From DAOTTW01 sp034437615 (GTDB taxonomy: Bacteria; Chloroflexota; Anaerolineae; Aggregatilineales; Phototrophicaceae): a DNA stretch of 10,915 nt. The translations under genes were made by a program, and so were the position numbers. How positions within the stretch are numbered: position 1 is the stretch's first letter; each line of letters starts with the position of its first letter. Under the pieces are notes generated by a model. The model was not told the origin of the DNA, ran no database searches, and saw only the letters and a list, made by a program, of their open reading frames with translations. The DNA lies in contig DAOTTW010000171.1 in NCBI GenBank assembly GCA_034437615.1, positions 1 to 10,915 of the forward strand, in the 5' to 3' direction. Below, piece by piece: positions 1-6,316 of this stretch.

Positions 1-773
1 ACGCCCGCCAGCGTCACCTCGCCAGTTTCCAGCGCCGCCAGGATCGTCTGCTCTTCGCCCAGGAACACGATCTGTAGCTCGTCAATGCACAACGGGCCAG
101 AGTTGTCGTAAAGTTCTTCCGGTGCGAAGTCGAAGTCGGGATTGCGCTCTAGCAGGATGTAATTGTCGGGCACGAATTCGGTCAGCATCATTGGGCCACC
201 ACCGACAGGCGTGGTGCCGAATTCGTCGCGGCCCAATTCTTCATAGGCGCTTGGGCTGACAATCTCCAGGCCCGCCAGCACAAAGAACAGCGGAGCGAAC
301 GAGCGGTTCAGTTGCAACGTCATGCTATACTCGCCCGTGACTTCGACTTCTTCGAGCAGGCCAATCAGGTCCGCACCCTGTGACGCGCCTGTGTCAGGGT
401 CCGCGTATTTGCGCAGGTTCCAGGCGATAGCTTCAGCATCAATGGGGCTACCATCCGTGAATGTCTCACCTTCAATTAGGTTGAGGGTGAGTTCAGTGCC
501 TTCCTCATTGGCCTCCCAGGTATCCGCAAGGAAGCCGACATAGCTACCATCGGTATTCTGAGCAAATAGTGTCGGGAACAGGGCGTAATGCGGCCAGCTA
601 TGCCAAGACGACACGAACGGGTCGAGCGATGTGTTGGATTGCGCATCGGCGACGACGAGACGGCCACCTTCGCGGCCCTCGCAGTAATCACTTTGTGCCG
701 CAACAGGCGAAACGGTCAAGACGCCTATGGTGAGTAATACAGCGAAAAGGCTCAAACGGTTGAACAATTTCAT
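1..773 (-). CDS. ABC transporter solute-binding protein, family 5 (partial, C-terminus beyond window)
   Basis: This is the N-terminal half of an extracellular substrate-binding protein of a peptide/nickel-type (SBP_bac_5) ABC importer, which would capture ligand outside the membrane and hand it to a permease. The reading frame is open from an ATG at 773 to the window edge, giving 257 codons; family members are usually about 500 residues. The start is supported by an AGAGAGGA-like ribosome site at 782-789. Residues 1-26 form a signal peptide (Lys2, Arg6, hydrophobic core, VAA before Gln27) with no lipobox cysteine. The family signature lies near residues 100-115 (ETFTDGSPIDAEAIAWNL). Cys31 and Cys229 are placed so that a DppA-like disulfide is possible (inference). 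It lies 65 bases downstream of the serine hydrolase gene on the same strand, so shared transcription is possible. The ligand cannot be assigned, and no permease or ATPase gene is visible here. Confidence 0.9.
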   Translation of the reverse strand, partial: MKLFNRLSLFAVLLTIGVLTVSPVAAQSDYCEGREGGRLVVADAQSNTSLDPFVSSWHSWPHYALFPTLFAQNTDGSYVGFLADTWEANEEGTELTLNLIEGETFTDGSPIDAEAIAWNLRKYADPDTGASQGADLIGLLEEVEVTGEYSMTLQLNRSFAPLFFVLAGLEIVSPSAYEELGRDEFGTTPVGGGPMMLTEFVPDNYILLERNPDFDFAPEELYDNSGPLCIDELQIVFLGEEQTILAALETGEVTLAG

Positions 774-838
774 GGTGCTTTTCCTCTCTTTTGCTCTCTT
801 ACTTAACTTGAACGAAATAAAGGTAACGAGCTATGTCG

Positions 839-1750
839 TTAGGCGGCATAGTGGTCGTATATCACCCGACTGATGCCACCAATCACAGTTTCGACCTCGA
901 AGATGCGCTGATATTGGCGCATTGGGTCGTTCCATACTGCTTGCTGGTCCCAATCCACAAACAGGGTGACGGCAACGTGGTTGTCATCGTTGATGTACAT
1001 CACGCCGCTGTCGTTGCGGATGCCGCCGATGGTGCCTGTTTTGTGGTCGAAGCGTGTTCCAGGTGGTAAGAAGCGCGGCAGGCGGTCATTGAACTGCTGC
1101 TTAGACATGATCTCCAGCGCGGTATCGCGGGCTTGCTGCCCGACAAACTCGGCGTTGTAGATCATGCTGACCAGTTGCGTCATGGCCGTTGGCGTACTGA
1201 CGTTGTTATCATCGCCCGTGCTGAAGGCCGCGCCATCGCGCACGATGTCGTGCTGCTGCAAGTGTGCGATGATCTCTGGCAGCGGCTTGCCGCGTACTTC
1301 CTGCGGAACGAGCGTCGCGAGTAAATCCTTGCAATTCAGCTTGAAGAAGATGTCGGTGAGACCAAGCTCATGCATGGTGTTTTCAACGACCTGCGGACCA
1401 CCGAGCAGATCAATGGTTATATCGGTGGCGGTGTTATCGCTGATGATTATCATGAGCGTCAGCAAATCGTGAATGGTCGGCTCTAGTCCCGCCTGAAAGT
1501 AGGGCAGGATGCCGCTACCGAGGCTTTTGTCCTCGTCCTTGAGGGGCACACGCTGCTGCAAGTCGAGGGTACCTCGTTCATACTGCTGCATAGCAGTCGC
1601 CAGGATAGGAATTTTGAAAACACTCGCCATCGGGAAGGGTCGTTGGCCGTTGATCTCGGTGGTTTCGCTGCTTTGCAAATGGCGCACAGCAAGCCCTACG
1701 ACCATATCAGCGTCATCTAACAACTGTTGCAATTTATCTTTTAACAGCAT
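839..1750 (-). CDS. Class A beta-lactamase-like serine hydrolase (Beta-lactamase2 type)
   Basis: This is a penicillin-recognising serine hydrolase of the class A beta-lactamase fold, 303 residues from the chosen start. The nucleophile motif SVFK is at 43-46, SDN at 104-106 and KTG at 237-239, in the order and spacing of class A enzymes. The omega-loop Glu of the ExxLN motif (Glu166 in class A numbering) is not seen; the only LN in the right area is preceded by Phe-Phe-Lys (FFKLN, about 135-139). Beta-lactam turnover is therefore doubtful, and another ester or amide substrate is possible. I chose the ATG at 1750 because AAAGGA precedes it with five bases between. The frame stays open to a GTG at 1822, but that codon coincides with the predicted transcription start. 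Neither start gives a convincing signal peptide, which is odd for a beta-lactamase. The downstream neighbour on the same strand is a solute-binding protein gene. Confidence 0.85.
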   Translation of the reverse strand: MLLKDKLQQLLDDADMVVGLAVRHLQSSETTEINGQRPFPMASVFKIPILATAMQQYERGTLDLQQRVPLKDEDKSLGSGILPYFQAGLEPTIHDLLTLMIIISDNTATDITIDLLGGPQVVENTMHELGLTDIFFKLNCKDLLATLVPQEVRGKPLPEIIAHLQQHDIVRDGAAFSTGDDNNVSTPTAMTQLVSMIYNAEFVGQQARDTALEIMSKQQFNDRLPRFLPPGTRFDHKTGTIGGIRNDSGVMYINDDNHVAVTLFVDWDQQAVWNDPMRQYQRIFEVETVIGGISRVIYDHYAA

Positions 1751-1760
1751 ATCGTTCCTT

Positions 1761-1782
1761 TGCTCCTGGGTTGCTCCTGGGT
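1761..1782. repeat. 11-bp tandem duplication in the hydrolase leader
   Basis: TGCTCCTGGGT occurs twice in perfect tandem (1761-1771 and 1772-1782), just upstream of the serine hydrolase ATG. On the minus strand each unit carries AGGAGC, which resembles a ribosome-binding site. The duplication therefore lies in the probable 5' untranslated leader, or in the extreme N-terminus if the upstream GTG were used. Adding or losing a unit shifts the reading frame from that GTG, which is another reason to prefer the ATG at 1750. Confidence 0.8.
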
Positions 1783-1827
1783 TGGCGTGTGCTAGACCCA
1801 ATAGAAGTCTTTGAATGCGCACTTATG

Positions 1828-1836
1828 AGTATAACA
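1828..1836 (-). promoter_or_regulatory. Probable extended -10 promoter of the serine hydrolase gene
   Basis: Read on the minus strand this is TGTTATACT, an extended -10 element (TG, one base, TATACT). No -35 hexamer is convincing at 16-18 bases upstream, which an extended -10 can tolerate. Transcription would begin near 1821, leaving a leader of about 70 bases before the ATG at 1750. The call rests on sequence pattern only. Confidence 0.4.
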
Positions 1837-2002
1837 GCGAATTTTGCAACAGCGATACAAATCTGCATGAAAAATTGCAAGAGTTTATCAGGGAAATTGC
1901 ACAGAACGGTAGCACCACAGGAAAACGTGGACGGTGAAAATCGGTAGCTGTTATGGCGTCTGGTGCGGATGCCGTCAAGCAGGGGTTACAACAGTGATGC
2001 TG

Positions 2003-2008
2003 TATAAT
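2003..2008 (+). promoter_or_regulatory. Probable -10 element of the Uma2 gene
   Basis: A perfect TATAAT lies 31 bases before the Uma2 start codon, followed by a GGAGAG ribosome site at 2026-2031 with eight bases to the ATG. No good TTGACA-like hexamer is present at the usual distance. A weak hairpin lies just upstream at 1955-1973 (GGCGTC pairing with GATGCC through one G-T pair). The predicted transcript starts near 2015. Confidence 0.4.
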
Positions 2009-2039
2009 TGGTATAAACAAGCCTCGGAGAGCAAGCAAT

Positions 2040-2612
2040 ATGGTTACTGAAGCCAAGCAACTGACTGTTCAAGCGTTTGATGAGCTGGTGTTGCAAGCCG
2101 AATACGCGGATCGAGACTGGGAGTACATCGGCAAGGAGATGGTCGAGGTGAGTTCAAACAATATGGCATCAATTTTGGCGGGTAATGTTCTTTTCCTGAT
2201 AAAGCAACATTTGCAGCAAAGTGGAAAAGAGGGTTTCGTTACGGGTGCTGATGGTGGCTACAAAATCGCTGGACAGCGCTATATTCCTGATGTTGCCTAT
2301 ACATCGAAAGACCGCCAACCAGAGCCATCAACTGAAGGTTACAACTCAATCGTTCCTGATCTGGCCGTTGAGGTTATCTCCAACCCTGCCAATCAACAAG
2401 AAATGGACCAACTTCGCATTAAAACATCGGGTTATCTGGCTGAGGGTGTTCTGTTGTGGATTGTGCATCCAGTCAACATGACAGTCGAAGTCTATCAGCA
2501 AGGAAAAGCAGCTAACGTCGTCGGTTTGGATAGTACGGTATCTGCTGATCCCGCGCTGCCAGAGTTGCAAATCGCCGTTCGCGATATTTTCGAGGGCGTG
2601 CTGCCGGAATAG
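2040..2612 (+). CDS. Uma2-family (DUF820) PD-(D/E)XK nuclease-like protein
   Basis: This 190-residue protein matches the Uma2/DUF820 family, which has a restriction-endonuclease-like PD-(D/E)XK fold. The members have no firmly established biological role and are greatly expanded in Cyanobacteria, Chloroflexota and similar groups. Visible landmarks are IPDVAYTS (82-89, Asp84), PDLAVEVIS (106-114, Asp107 and Glu111), Lys128, and the family ending GVLLWIVHPVNMTVEVY (136-152). Asp84 or Asp107, Glu111 and Lys128 are the plausible metal and catalytic residues. The length is normal for the family and no truncation is seen. The ATG at 2040 has a GGAGAG site eight bases upstream. It stands alone between a divergent hydrolase gene and a convergent kinase gene, with no toxin-antitoxin or restriction partner. 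The assignment to the family is secure; nuclease activity is inferred. Confidence 0.88.
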   Translation: MVTEAKQLTVQAFDELVLQAEYADRDWEYIGKEMVEVSSNNMASILAGNVLFLIKQHLQQSGKEGFVTGADGGYKIAGQRYIPDVAYTSKDRQPEPSTEGYNSIVPDLAVEVISNPANQQEMDQLRIKTSGYLAEGVLLWIVHPVNMTVEVYQQGKAANVVGLDSTVSADPALPELQIAVRDIFEGVLPE

Positions 2613-2625
2613 CCTTTTAACGATG

Positions 2626-2803
2626 GGTAACTACTCAGCCCTCACCCCAAACCCCAAACCTTTACAGGGGTAGGTATTTGATGTTTGACCGTATTTTATG
2701 GCGGCTGACGCCGCCGCGGACGCCATGAATGGCGTCCCTACGGCCTACGACGGCTGTGTAGGGACGCGGCTTACTGCGTCCGCTACCGAAAACGACGAAA
2801 AAC
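2626..2803. repeat. Modular intergenic hairpin repeat, copy A
   Basis: This noncoding element fills most of the gap between the convergent Uma2 and kinase genes. Its left part is a 30-base block (2626-2655, starting GGTAACTACTCAGCCC), a 10-base spacer (2656-2665), and a 15-base block AGGGGTAGGTATTTG (2666-2680). ACCCC at 2651-2655 can pair with GGGGT at 2667-2671. The right part is a hairpin cassette. It holds GGCGGC-TGAC-GCCGCC (2700-2715), then GGACGCCA-TGAA-TGGCGTCC (2718-2737), a linker containing CCCTAC...GTAGGG, and GGACGC-8 bases-GCGTCC (2762-2781). An A-rich flank extends to 2803. Bases 2716-2783 form a larger imperfect palindrome with 26-base arms. The second copy is at 10664-10915. 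There is no T-tract after the hairpins, so intrinsic termination is not claimed, although the hairpins could block readthrough from either convergent gene. Confidence 0.85.
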
Positions 2804-2858
2804 TGTGAAGTCATGACCCTCCCCTATAAACAAGATCAACCGAGATAGAGACACAACC

Positions 2859-5429
2859 CTATGTTTGGTCCTTCGATGACAGAATGGCCAGGATGTGTGT
2901 ATCCGTTTTGCGGCGGCCACGCTCTGTTTCGGGCTGTGTATAGGGCAGGATGAAGTAGAACGTGCTGCCCTGCCCGACGGTTGATTTCACTTTGATTTCG
3001 CCGCCGTGTTGCTGGACCAGAAATTGCGAGATGGGCAAGCCCAGGCCAGTGCCCTCAATCTGCTGTGATTTCGCCTCGGATGTGCGCTCAAACGCCTCGA
3101 ACAGCGCCGCCATTTCATCTTGCGGGATGCCGATGCCGGTATCCGTCACTGCGAAATATACGCCCTGATCCACACTGTAGACCTCAAAGGTAACGCTGCC
3201 CTCATGCGTGAACTTCACGGCGTTGCTCAGCAGGTTCGTCAGCACTTGCCGGATGCGGCGACTATCCATCGGGATTTGCGGTAAGCCTTGCTCAACGTTA
3301 ACGCTCAATTCGATCTTATCGGCCTTATCCTCTAGCTTGTCGATCAGCGCACGGGTGTTATCAATCGAATCCTCTAGCATGGTGTACACGTCGTTGGGCT
3401 GGATGAACAACTGCATTTCGCCCGCCGTAATCTTGCTGATGTCCAGCAGGTCATTCACCAGGTAGAGCAGATGCTCCGCGCTGCGCACCGTCTGATTCAG
3501 GCGTGAATGCTGCTCTGGGGTCACGTCCCCGAATGCGCCGACACTCATAAAATCCAGGTTGTTGATAATCAGGTTCAGCGGCGTGCGTAGCTCGTGCGTT
3601 ACGCTGGCCAGGAAGCGCGTCTTGACCTCGTTGGCGCGTTCGGCCTCGCGCACAGCGGCATTCAGGCGCACCAGCAATTGTGCATTGCGCACCGATGGCG
3701 ACACCTGATTGGAGAACAGCGTCAGGATGCGCTGATCGTCCTCGTCAAAGGCGGCGGCGTTTTCACCACGCCCGACCACCACCACACCGACCGGGCGGCG
3801 GTCAAACATCAGCGGCGCAGAGATGGCACGCACTAACGGCGCGACAGAGCCGGGTCGCTGGATGCGATGCGGGTAGCTGCGGTAATCGTCAATAATGATG
3901 GATTCGCTACGCTGGATCGTCTGGCCTGCGATGCCTTCGCCCTCGAAGATGACGTAAGAGCCGTCGCGCTGCATTTTCTGCTGCTGCGTTTGGCCATTGC
4001 GGGCGACCAACTGCAAGCGGCCTGACTCTGCATTGAAGAGCCACACCGCGCAGTAGGTCGCGTCCAGCAGGGCCAGAATACGCTCGATAAATGCGCCCAG
4101 AACAGGCTGCAACTGCGCTTCGTTCACCACCAACAACGACGCATCGTAGATTTCACGCATTTCGGTGGCGTTGCGCGTGGCCTGTACGCGGGCTTCTTCT
4201 AGCTGTCCGGTGCGCTCGCGTACACGCTGTTCTAGTGTGCGGTTCAGCTTCGCCAGTTCCGTGTAAGAGTGGTCCAGATTGCGCTTCATCGCTTCCATGG
4301 CGCGGGCAAGCTGGCCGATTTCGTCTTGTTGCTGCTGGTAGCCGATGTGATAGCGCATATCACCGGAGCCGATTTCCTGCGCGGCGATGCCTATATTGCG
4401 CAATGGCATCGTAATCACGCGGTTGGTGAAGCGGCTCAGGATCAGCACCAGGGCGATCAACGCCAGCAGGGACGAGATCAGCAACGGCGCGAGCAATTGG
4501 TCGGTCAACGATTGAATATCGCTAATCACAAGGCTACTGGCGAAGCGCCAGCCATTGACCGGGGAAATGTGGCGGCTTACCAGCGTCTCGGATTCCGTCA
4601 GGGGGTCGTTTTCCAGTGGGAATAGCTCATCTTCGTTCTGCGTCGCCCTATTCAACGCCGCTTCCCATTGGGGCAGGGCATCCGTCATCAGCATGGCGGC
4701 TTCGTCGGCATCGCCCAGGATGGCCGCTACGTTTTCCATTACAAGCGGCACGCCCTGCGCATCGAATAGCAGTGCATAGCCAGATGGCGATACGCCCGAC
4801 CCTTCCTCATTCAGCGCGTTAATCACCACGTCCTGCAAGGTCGTCAGATCGACATCCACCCAGAAGAAGCGCGTTGCGCCGGTGCGCTGGTCCCTGTAGG
4901 GCGCAGCCAGCGAGATTGTGGGCTGTTGCTGAAAATCATATAGCGCGACATCCTGCCGGAACCAGTGAATAGCGCCCGTTTCTGGCACGGCTTGCACATC
5001 TGGGTTGCTTGGTATTTCGCCCCGGCGCAAAAAGCGCCACAGGTAATCCTCTGGCAGTGTGGGGTTTTGCAATTCCATCACGCCGACAGCATCATCAGGC
5101 CGATAGAGGGCAACCCGTTCGATGAGCTTGGTCGGGGCGGCGTTCAGCACATCCACCAGCACGAAGCGCAGCGGCGTCGTATCCGTCACATCCTCGAATT
5201 CGCTCAGCGCGGTGCTAAGCTGCTCCACAGTGGCCAACAGGCCGCCCCAGGTGGTGTCAAGCTGCTCGGTCACATCTTCGCTAGCCTGCCGGAAGCTCTG
5301 GATAGCCTGAGTACGCAGGGTCGCATCGCTGCTGCCCGTTGTAACCAGCGTGATGGCTGCTAAGATCACGATGTTTACGCTAATGACGATCAGGTAAAGA
5401 CGACTGCTGATGCTCGCATTTGAAAACAT
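2859..5429 (-). CDS. Membrane sensor histidine kinase: extracytoplasmic sensor, HAMP, GAF, HisKA, HATPase_c
   Basis: This 856-residue hybrid-sensor-like kinase would autophosphorylate in response to an external or cytoplasmic signal and pass the phosphate to a response regulator. TM1 spans about 10-32. A probably Cache-like extracytoplasmic domain spans about 33-308; it includes WFRQDVALYDF near 156 and SPVNGWRF near 289. TM2 spans about 309-332, followed by HAMP (about 333-386, with DEIGQLARAMEAM) and a coiled coil to about 425. A GAF domain lies at about 427-588. The H-box has His612 in VTHELRTPLN. The N-box has Asn732 and Asn736 (TNLLSNAVKFT), G1 is DTGIGIP (763-769) and G2 is GTGLGLP (793-799). 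All catalytic boxes are intact, so it should be active. There is no receiver domain and no response regulator gene in the window, making it an orphan kinase. The signal is unknown. The ATG at 5429 has only a weak AGAG upstream. Confidence 0.93.
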   Translation of the reverse strand: MFSNASISSRLYLIVISVNIVILAAITLVTTGSSDATLRTQAIQSFRQASEDVTEQLDTTWGGLLATVEQLSTALSEFEDVTDTTPLRFVLVDVLNAAPTKLIERVALYRPDDAVGVMELQNPTLPEDYLWRFLRRGEIPSNPDVQAVPETGAIHWFRQDVALYDFQQQPTISLAAPYRDQRTGATRFFWVDVDLTTLQDVVINALNEEGSGVSPSGYALLFDAQGVPLVMENVAAILGDADEAAMLMTDALPQWEAALNRATQNEDELFPLENDPLTESETLVSRHISPVNGWRFASSLVISDIQSLTDQLLAPLLISSLLALIALVLILSRFTNRVITMPLRNIGIAAQEIGSGDMRYHIGYQQQQDEIGQLARAMEAMKRNLDHSYTELAKLNRTLEQRVRERTGQLEEARVQATRNATEMREIYDASLLVVNEAQLQPVLGAFIERILALLDATYCAVWLFNAESGRLQLVARNGQTQQQKMQRDGSYVIFEGEGIAGQTIQRSESIIIDDYRSYPHRIQRPGSVAPLVRAISAPLMFDRRPVGVVVVGRGENAAAFDEDDQRILTLFSNQVSPSVRNAQLLVRLNAAVREAERANEVKTRFLASVTHELRTPLNLIINNLDFMSVGAFGDVTPEQHSRLNQTVRSAEHLLYLVNDLLDISKITAGEMQLFIQPNDVYTMLEDSIDNTRALIDKLEDKADKIELSVNVEQGLPQIPMDSRRIRQVLTNLLSNAVKFTHEGSVTFEVYSVDQGVYFAVTDTGIGIPQDEMAALFEAFERTSEAKSQQIEGTGLGLPISQFLVQQHGGEIKVKSTVGQGSTFYFILPYTQPETERGRRKTDTHILAILSSKDQT

Positions 5430-5599
5430 GAGTGGCTCTTGTGGCTAAATTAGCGTATAGCGTGAGGGGATTATGACACATATCGCGGCAAAAATCGAAG
5501 TGTCACACGATGGATAATGTATCGAAGGCGGTTGAAACAAGGCATTGGTTGCGGACGCCAAAAATCAACCGAGATGGATACAACACACATGATTAGGAT

Positions 5600-5646
5600 A
5601 GGGTTGATTATTCAGGCTTGTTTTGTAATGCTTTAGCATCAACCCT
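5600..5646. repeat. Inverted repeat upstream of tsaE
   Basis: AGGGTTGAT (5600-5608) is perfectly complementary to ATCAACCCT (5638-5646), with 29 bases between. It sits 25 bases before the tsaE start. It overlaps the candidate tsaE promoter, so it could be an operator or leader hairpin, but chance cannot be excluded for nine-base arms. Confidence 0.4.
5604..5631 (+). promoter_or_regulatory. Candidate promoter of the tsaE-tsaB-rimI run
   Basis: TTGATT (5604-5609) and TAATGC (5626-5631) are spaced by 16 bases, a tolerable sigma-70-like pair. Transcription would begin near 5638, about 33 bases before the tsaE GTG. The match is imperfect in both hexamers. The rest of the 241-base gap after the kinase gene holds only a possible degenerate repeat remnant at 5551-5580. 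Confidence 0.3.
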
Positions 5647-5670
5647 GATAAGCCAAAATAAGACGGGATA

Positions 5671-6180
5671 GTGAACACGGTGCCCATCCTACGCGAAGGC
5701 GAACTCAACGTCATCAGCTATAGCGCAGAACAAACGCAACGCCTGGGGGCACGCCTGGGCCGCCTGCTGCGCCCTGGGGATGTGCTGTGCCTCTCTGGTG
5801 ATATGGGCGCGGGCAAGACGGTCTTTTCGGCAGGTGTGGGGCGCGGTTGGGGTGCGGTGCATCCACTGACCAGCCCCACTTACAATCTGGTGCATCAGCA
5901 TCAGCGCCCAACGGATAGCGCCTTGCTGTTTCACCTGGATTGCTACCGCCTGCACAGCGAAGCCGAGGTCGATACGATTGGCTTTGACGACATACTGGAG
6001 CAAAGCGGCGTGGTCGTGATCGAATGGGCAGAGCGCATTAGCGGCGCACTGCCAGCAGAGCGCCTATGGCTGGAGTTGCGCGTGATCGAGGAAAACCGCC
6101 GCAACCTGCTGCTAGAGGCGAGTGGCCAGCGCTACGAGGACCTGATCCAGCAATTTCGGCGCTCGACCTACGGCAATTAA
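5671..6180 (+). CDS. tsaE: tRNA threonylcarbamoyladenosine biosynthesis ATPase TsaE
   Basis: TsaE is the cytoplasmic ATPase that works with TsaB and TsaD to transfer the threonylcarbamoyl group to A37 of ANN-decoding tRNAs (t6A). The 169-residue product has the Walker A P-loop GDMGAGKT at 43-50, the conserved SPTYNLV at 68-74, FHLDCYRL at 87-94 and the EWAERI block at 118-123. These are the standard landmarks of the family, and the length is near the usual 150-170. The start is uncertain: GTG at 5671 is used here, with GTG at 5680 as an alternative nine bases later. Neither has a strong ribosome site (ACGGGA precedes the first closely). tsaB follows after 136 bases, which supports the assignment. 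TsaD is not in the window. Confidence 0.95.
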   Translation: MNTVPILREGELNVISYSAEQTQRLGARLGRLLRPGDVLCLSGDMGAGKTVFSAGVGRGWGAVHPLTSPTYNLVHQHQRPTDSALLFHLDCYRLHSEAEVDTIGFDDILEQSGVVVIEWAERISGALPAERLWLELRVIEENRRNLLLEASGQRYEDLIQQFRRSTYGN

Positions 6181-6238
6181 TGGAAAAATCAAAACGAATT
6201 CATAGAATCCTATGTGGTGGCGTGGCGTGCTGCGCCCT

Positions 6239-6258
6239 GGGTGCAATGCATTGCACCC
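6239..6258. repeat. 20-bp perfect palindrome between tsaE and tsaB
   Basis: GGGTGCAATGCATTGCACCC is identical to its own reverse complement and is followed by CCTAC. Read on the minus strand the context is GTAGGGGTGC..., the same GTAGGG-plus-palindrome layout as the hairpins of the larger repeats at 2718-2781 and 10832-10897. It lies in the 136-base gap inside an otherwise tight gene run. It may be a REP/MITE-like unit or a cruciform site. It is not followed by a T-run, so it is not a typical intrinsic terminator. Confidence 0.85.
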
Positions 6259-6316
6259 CTACAAATGATCTGGCTTCGTTTTCGTTCATTCATAAAGGCG
6301 ACCACAAACTAAACTT

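Noticed and set aside
1823..2056. 77-codon minus-strand reading frame between the hydrolase and Uma2 genes
   Set aside because: It overlaps the Uma2 start and covers both predicted promoters. The peptide has no family features, and composition is that of intergenic DNA.
2700..2781. GGACGC hairpins as a CRISPR array or intrinsic terminator
   Set aside because: There are only two or three hairpins in mixed orientation with no regular spacers and no cas genes, and no T-run follows any stem.
4269..4625. 118-codon plus-strand reading frame inside the kinase gene
   Set aside because: It is antisense to the intact HAMP and TM2 coding region. Its Gln/Arg-rich content is the mirror of the sense codons, and no ribosome site is present.
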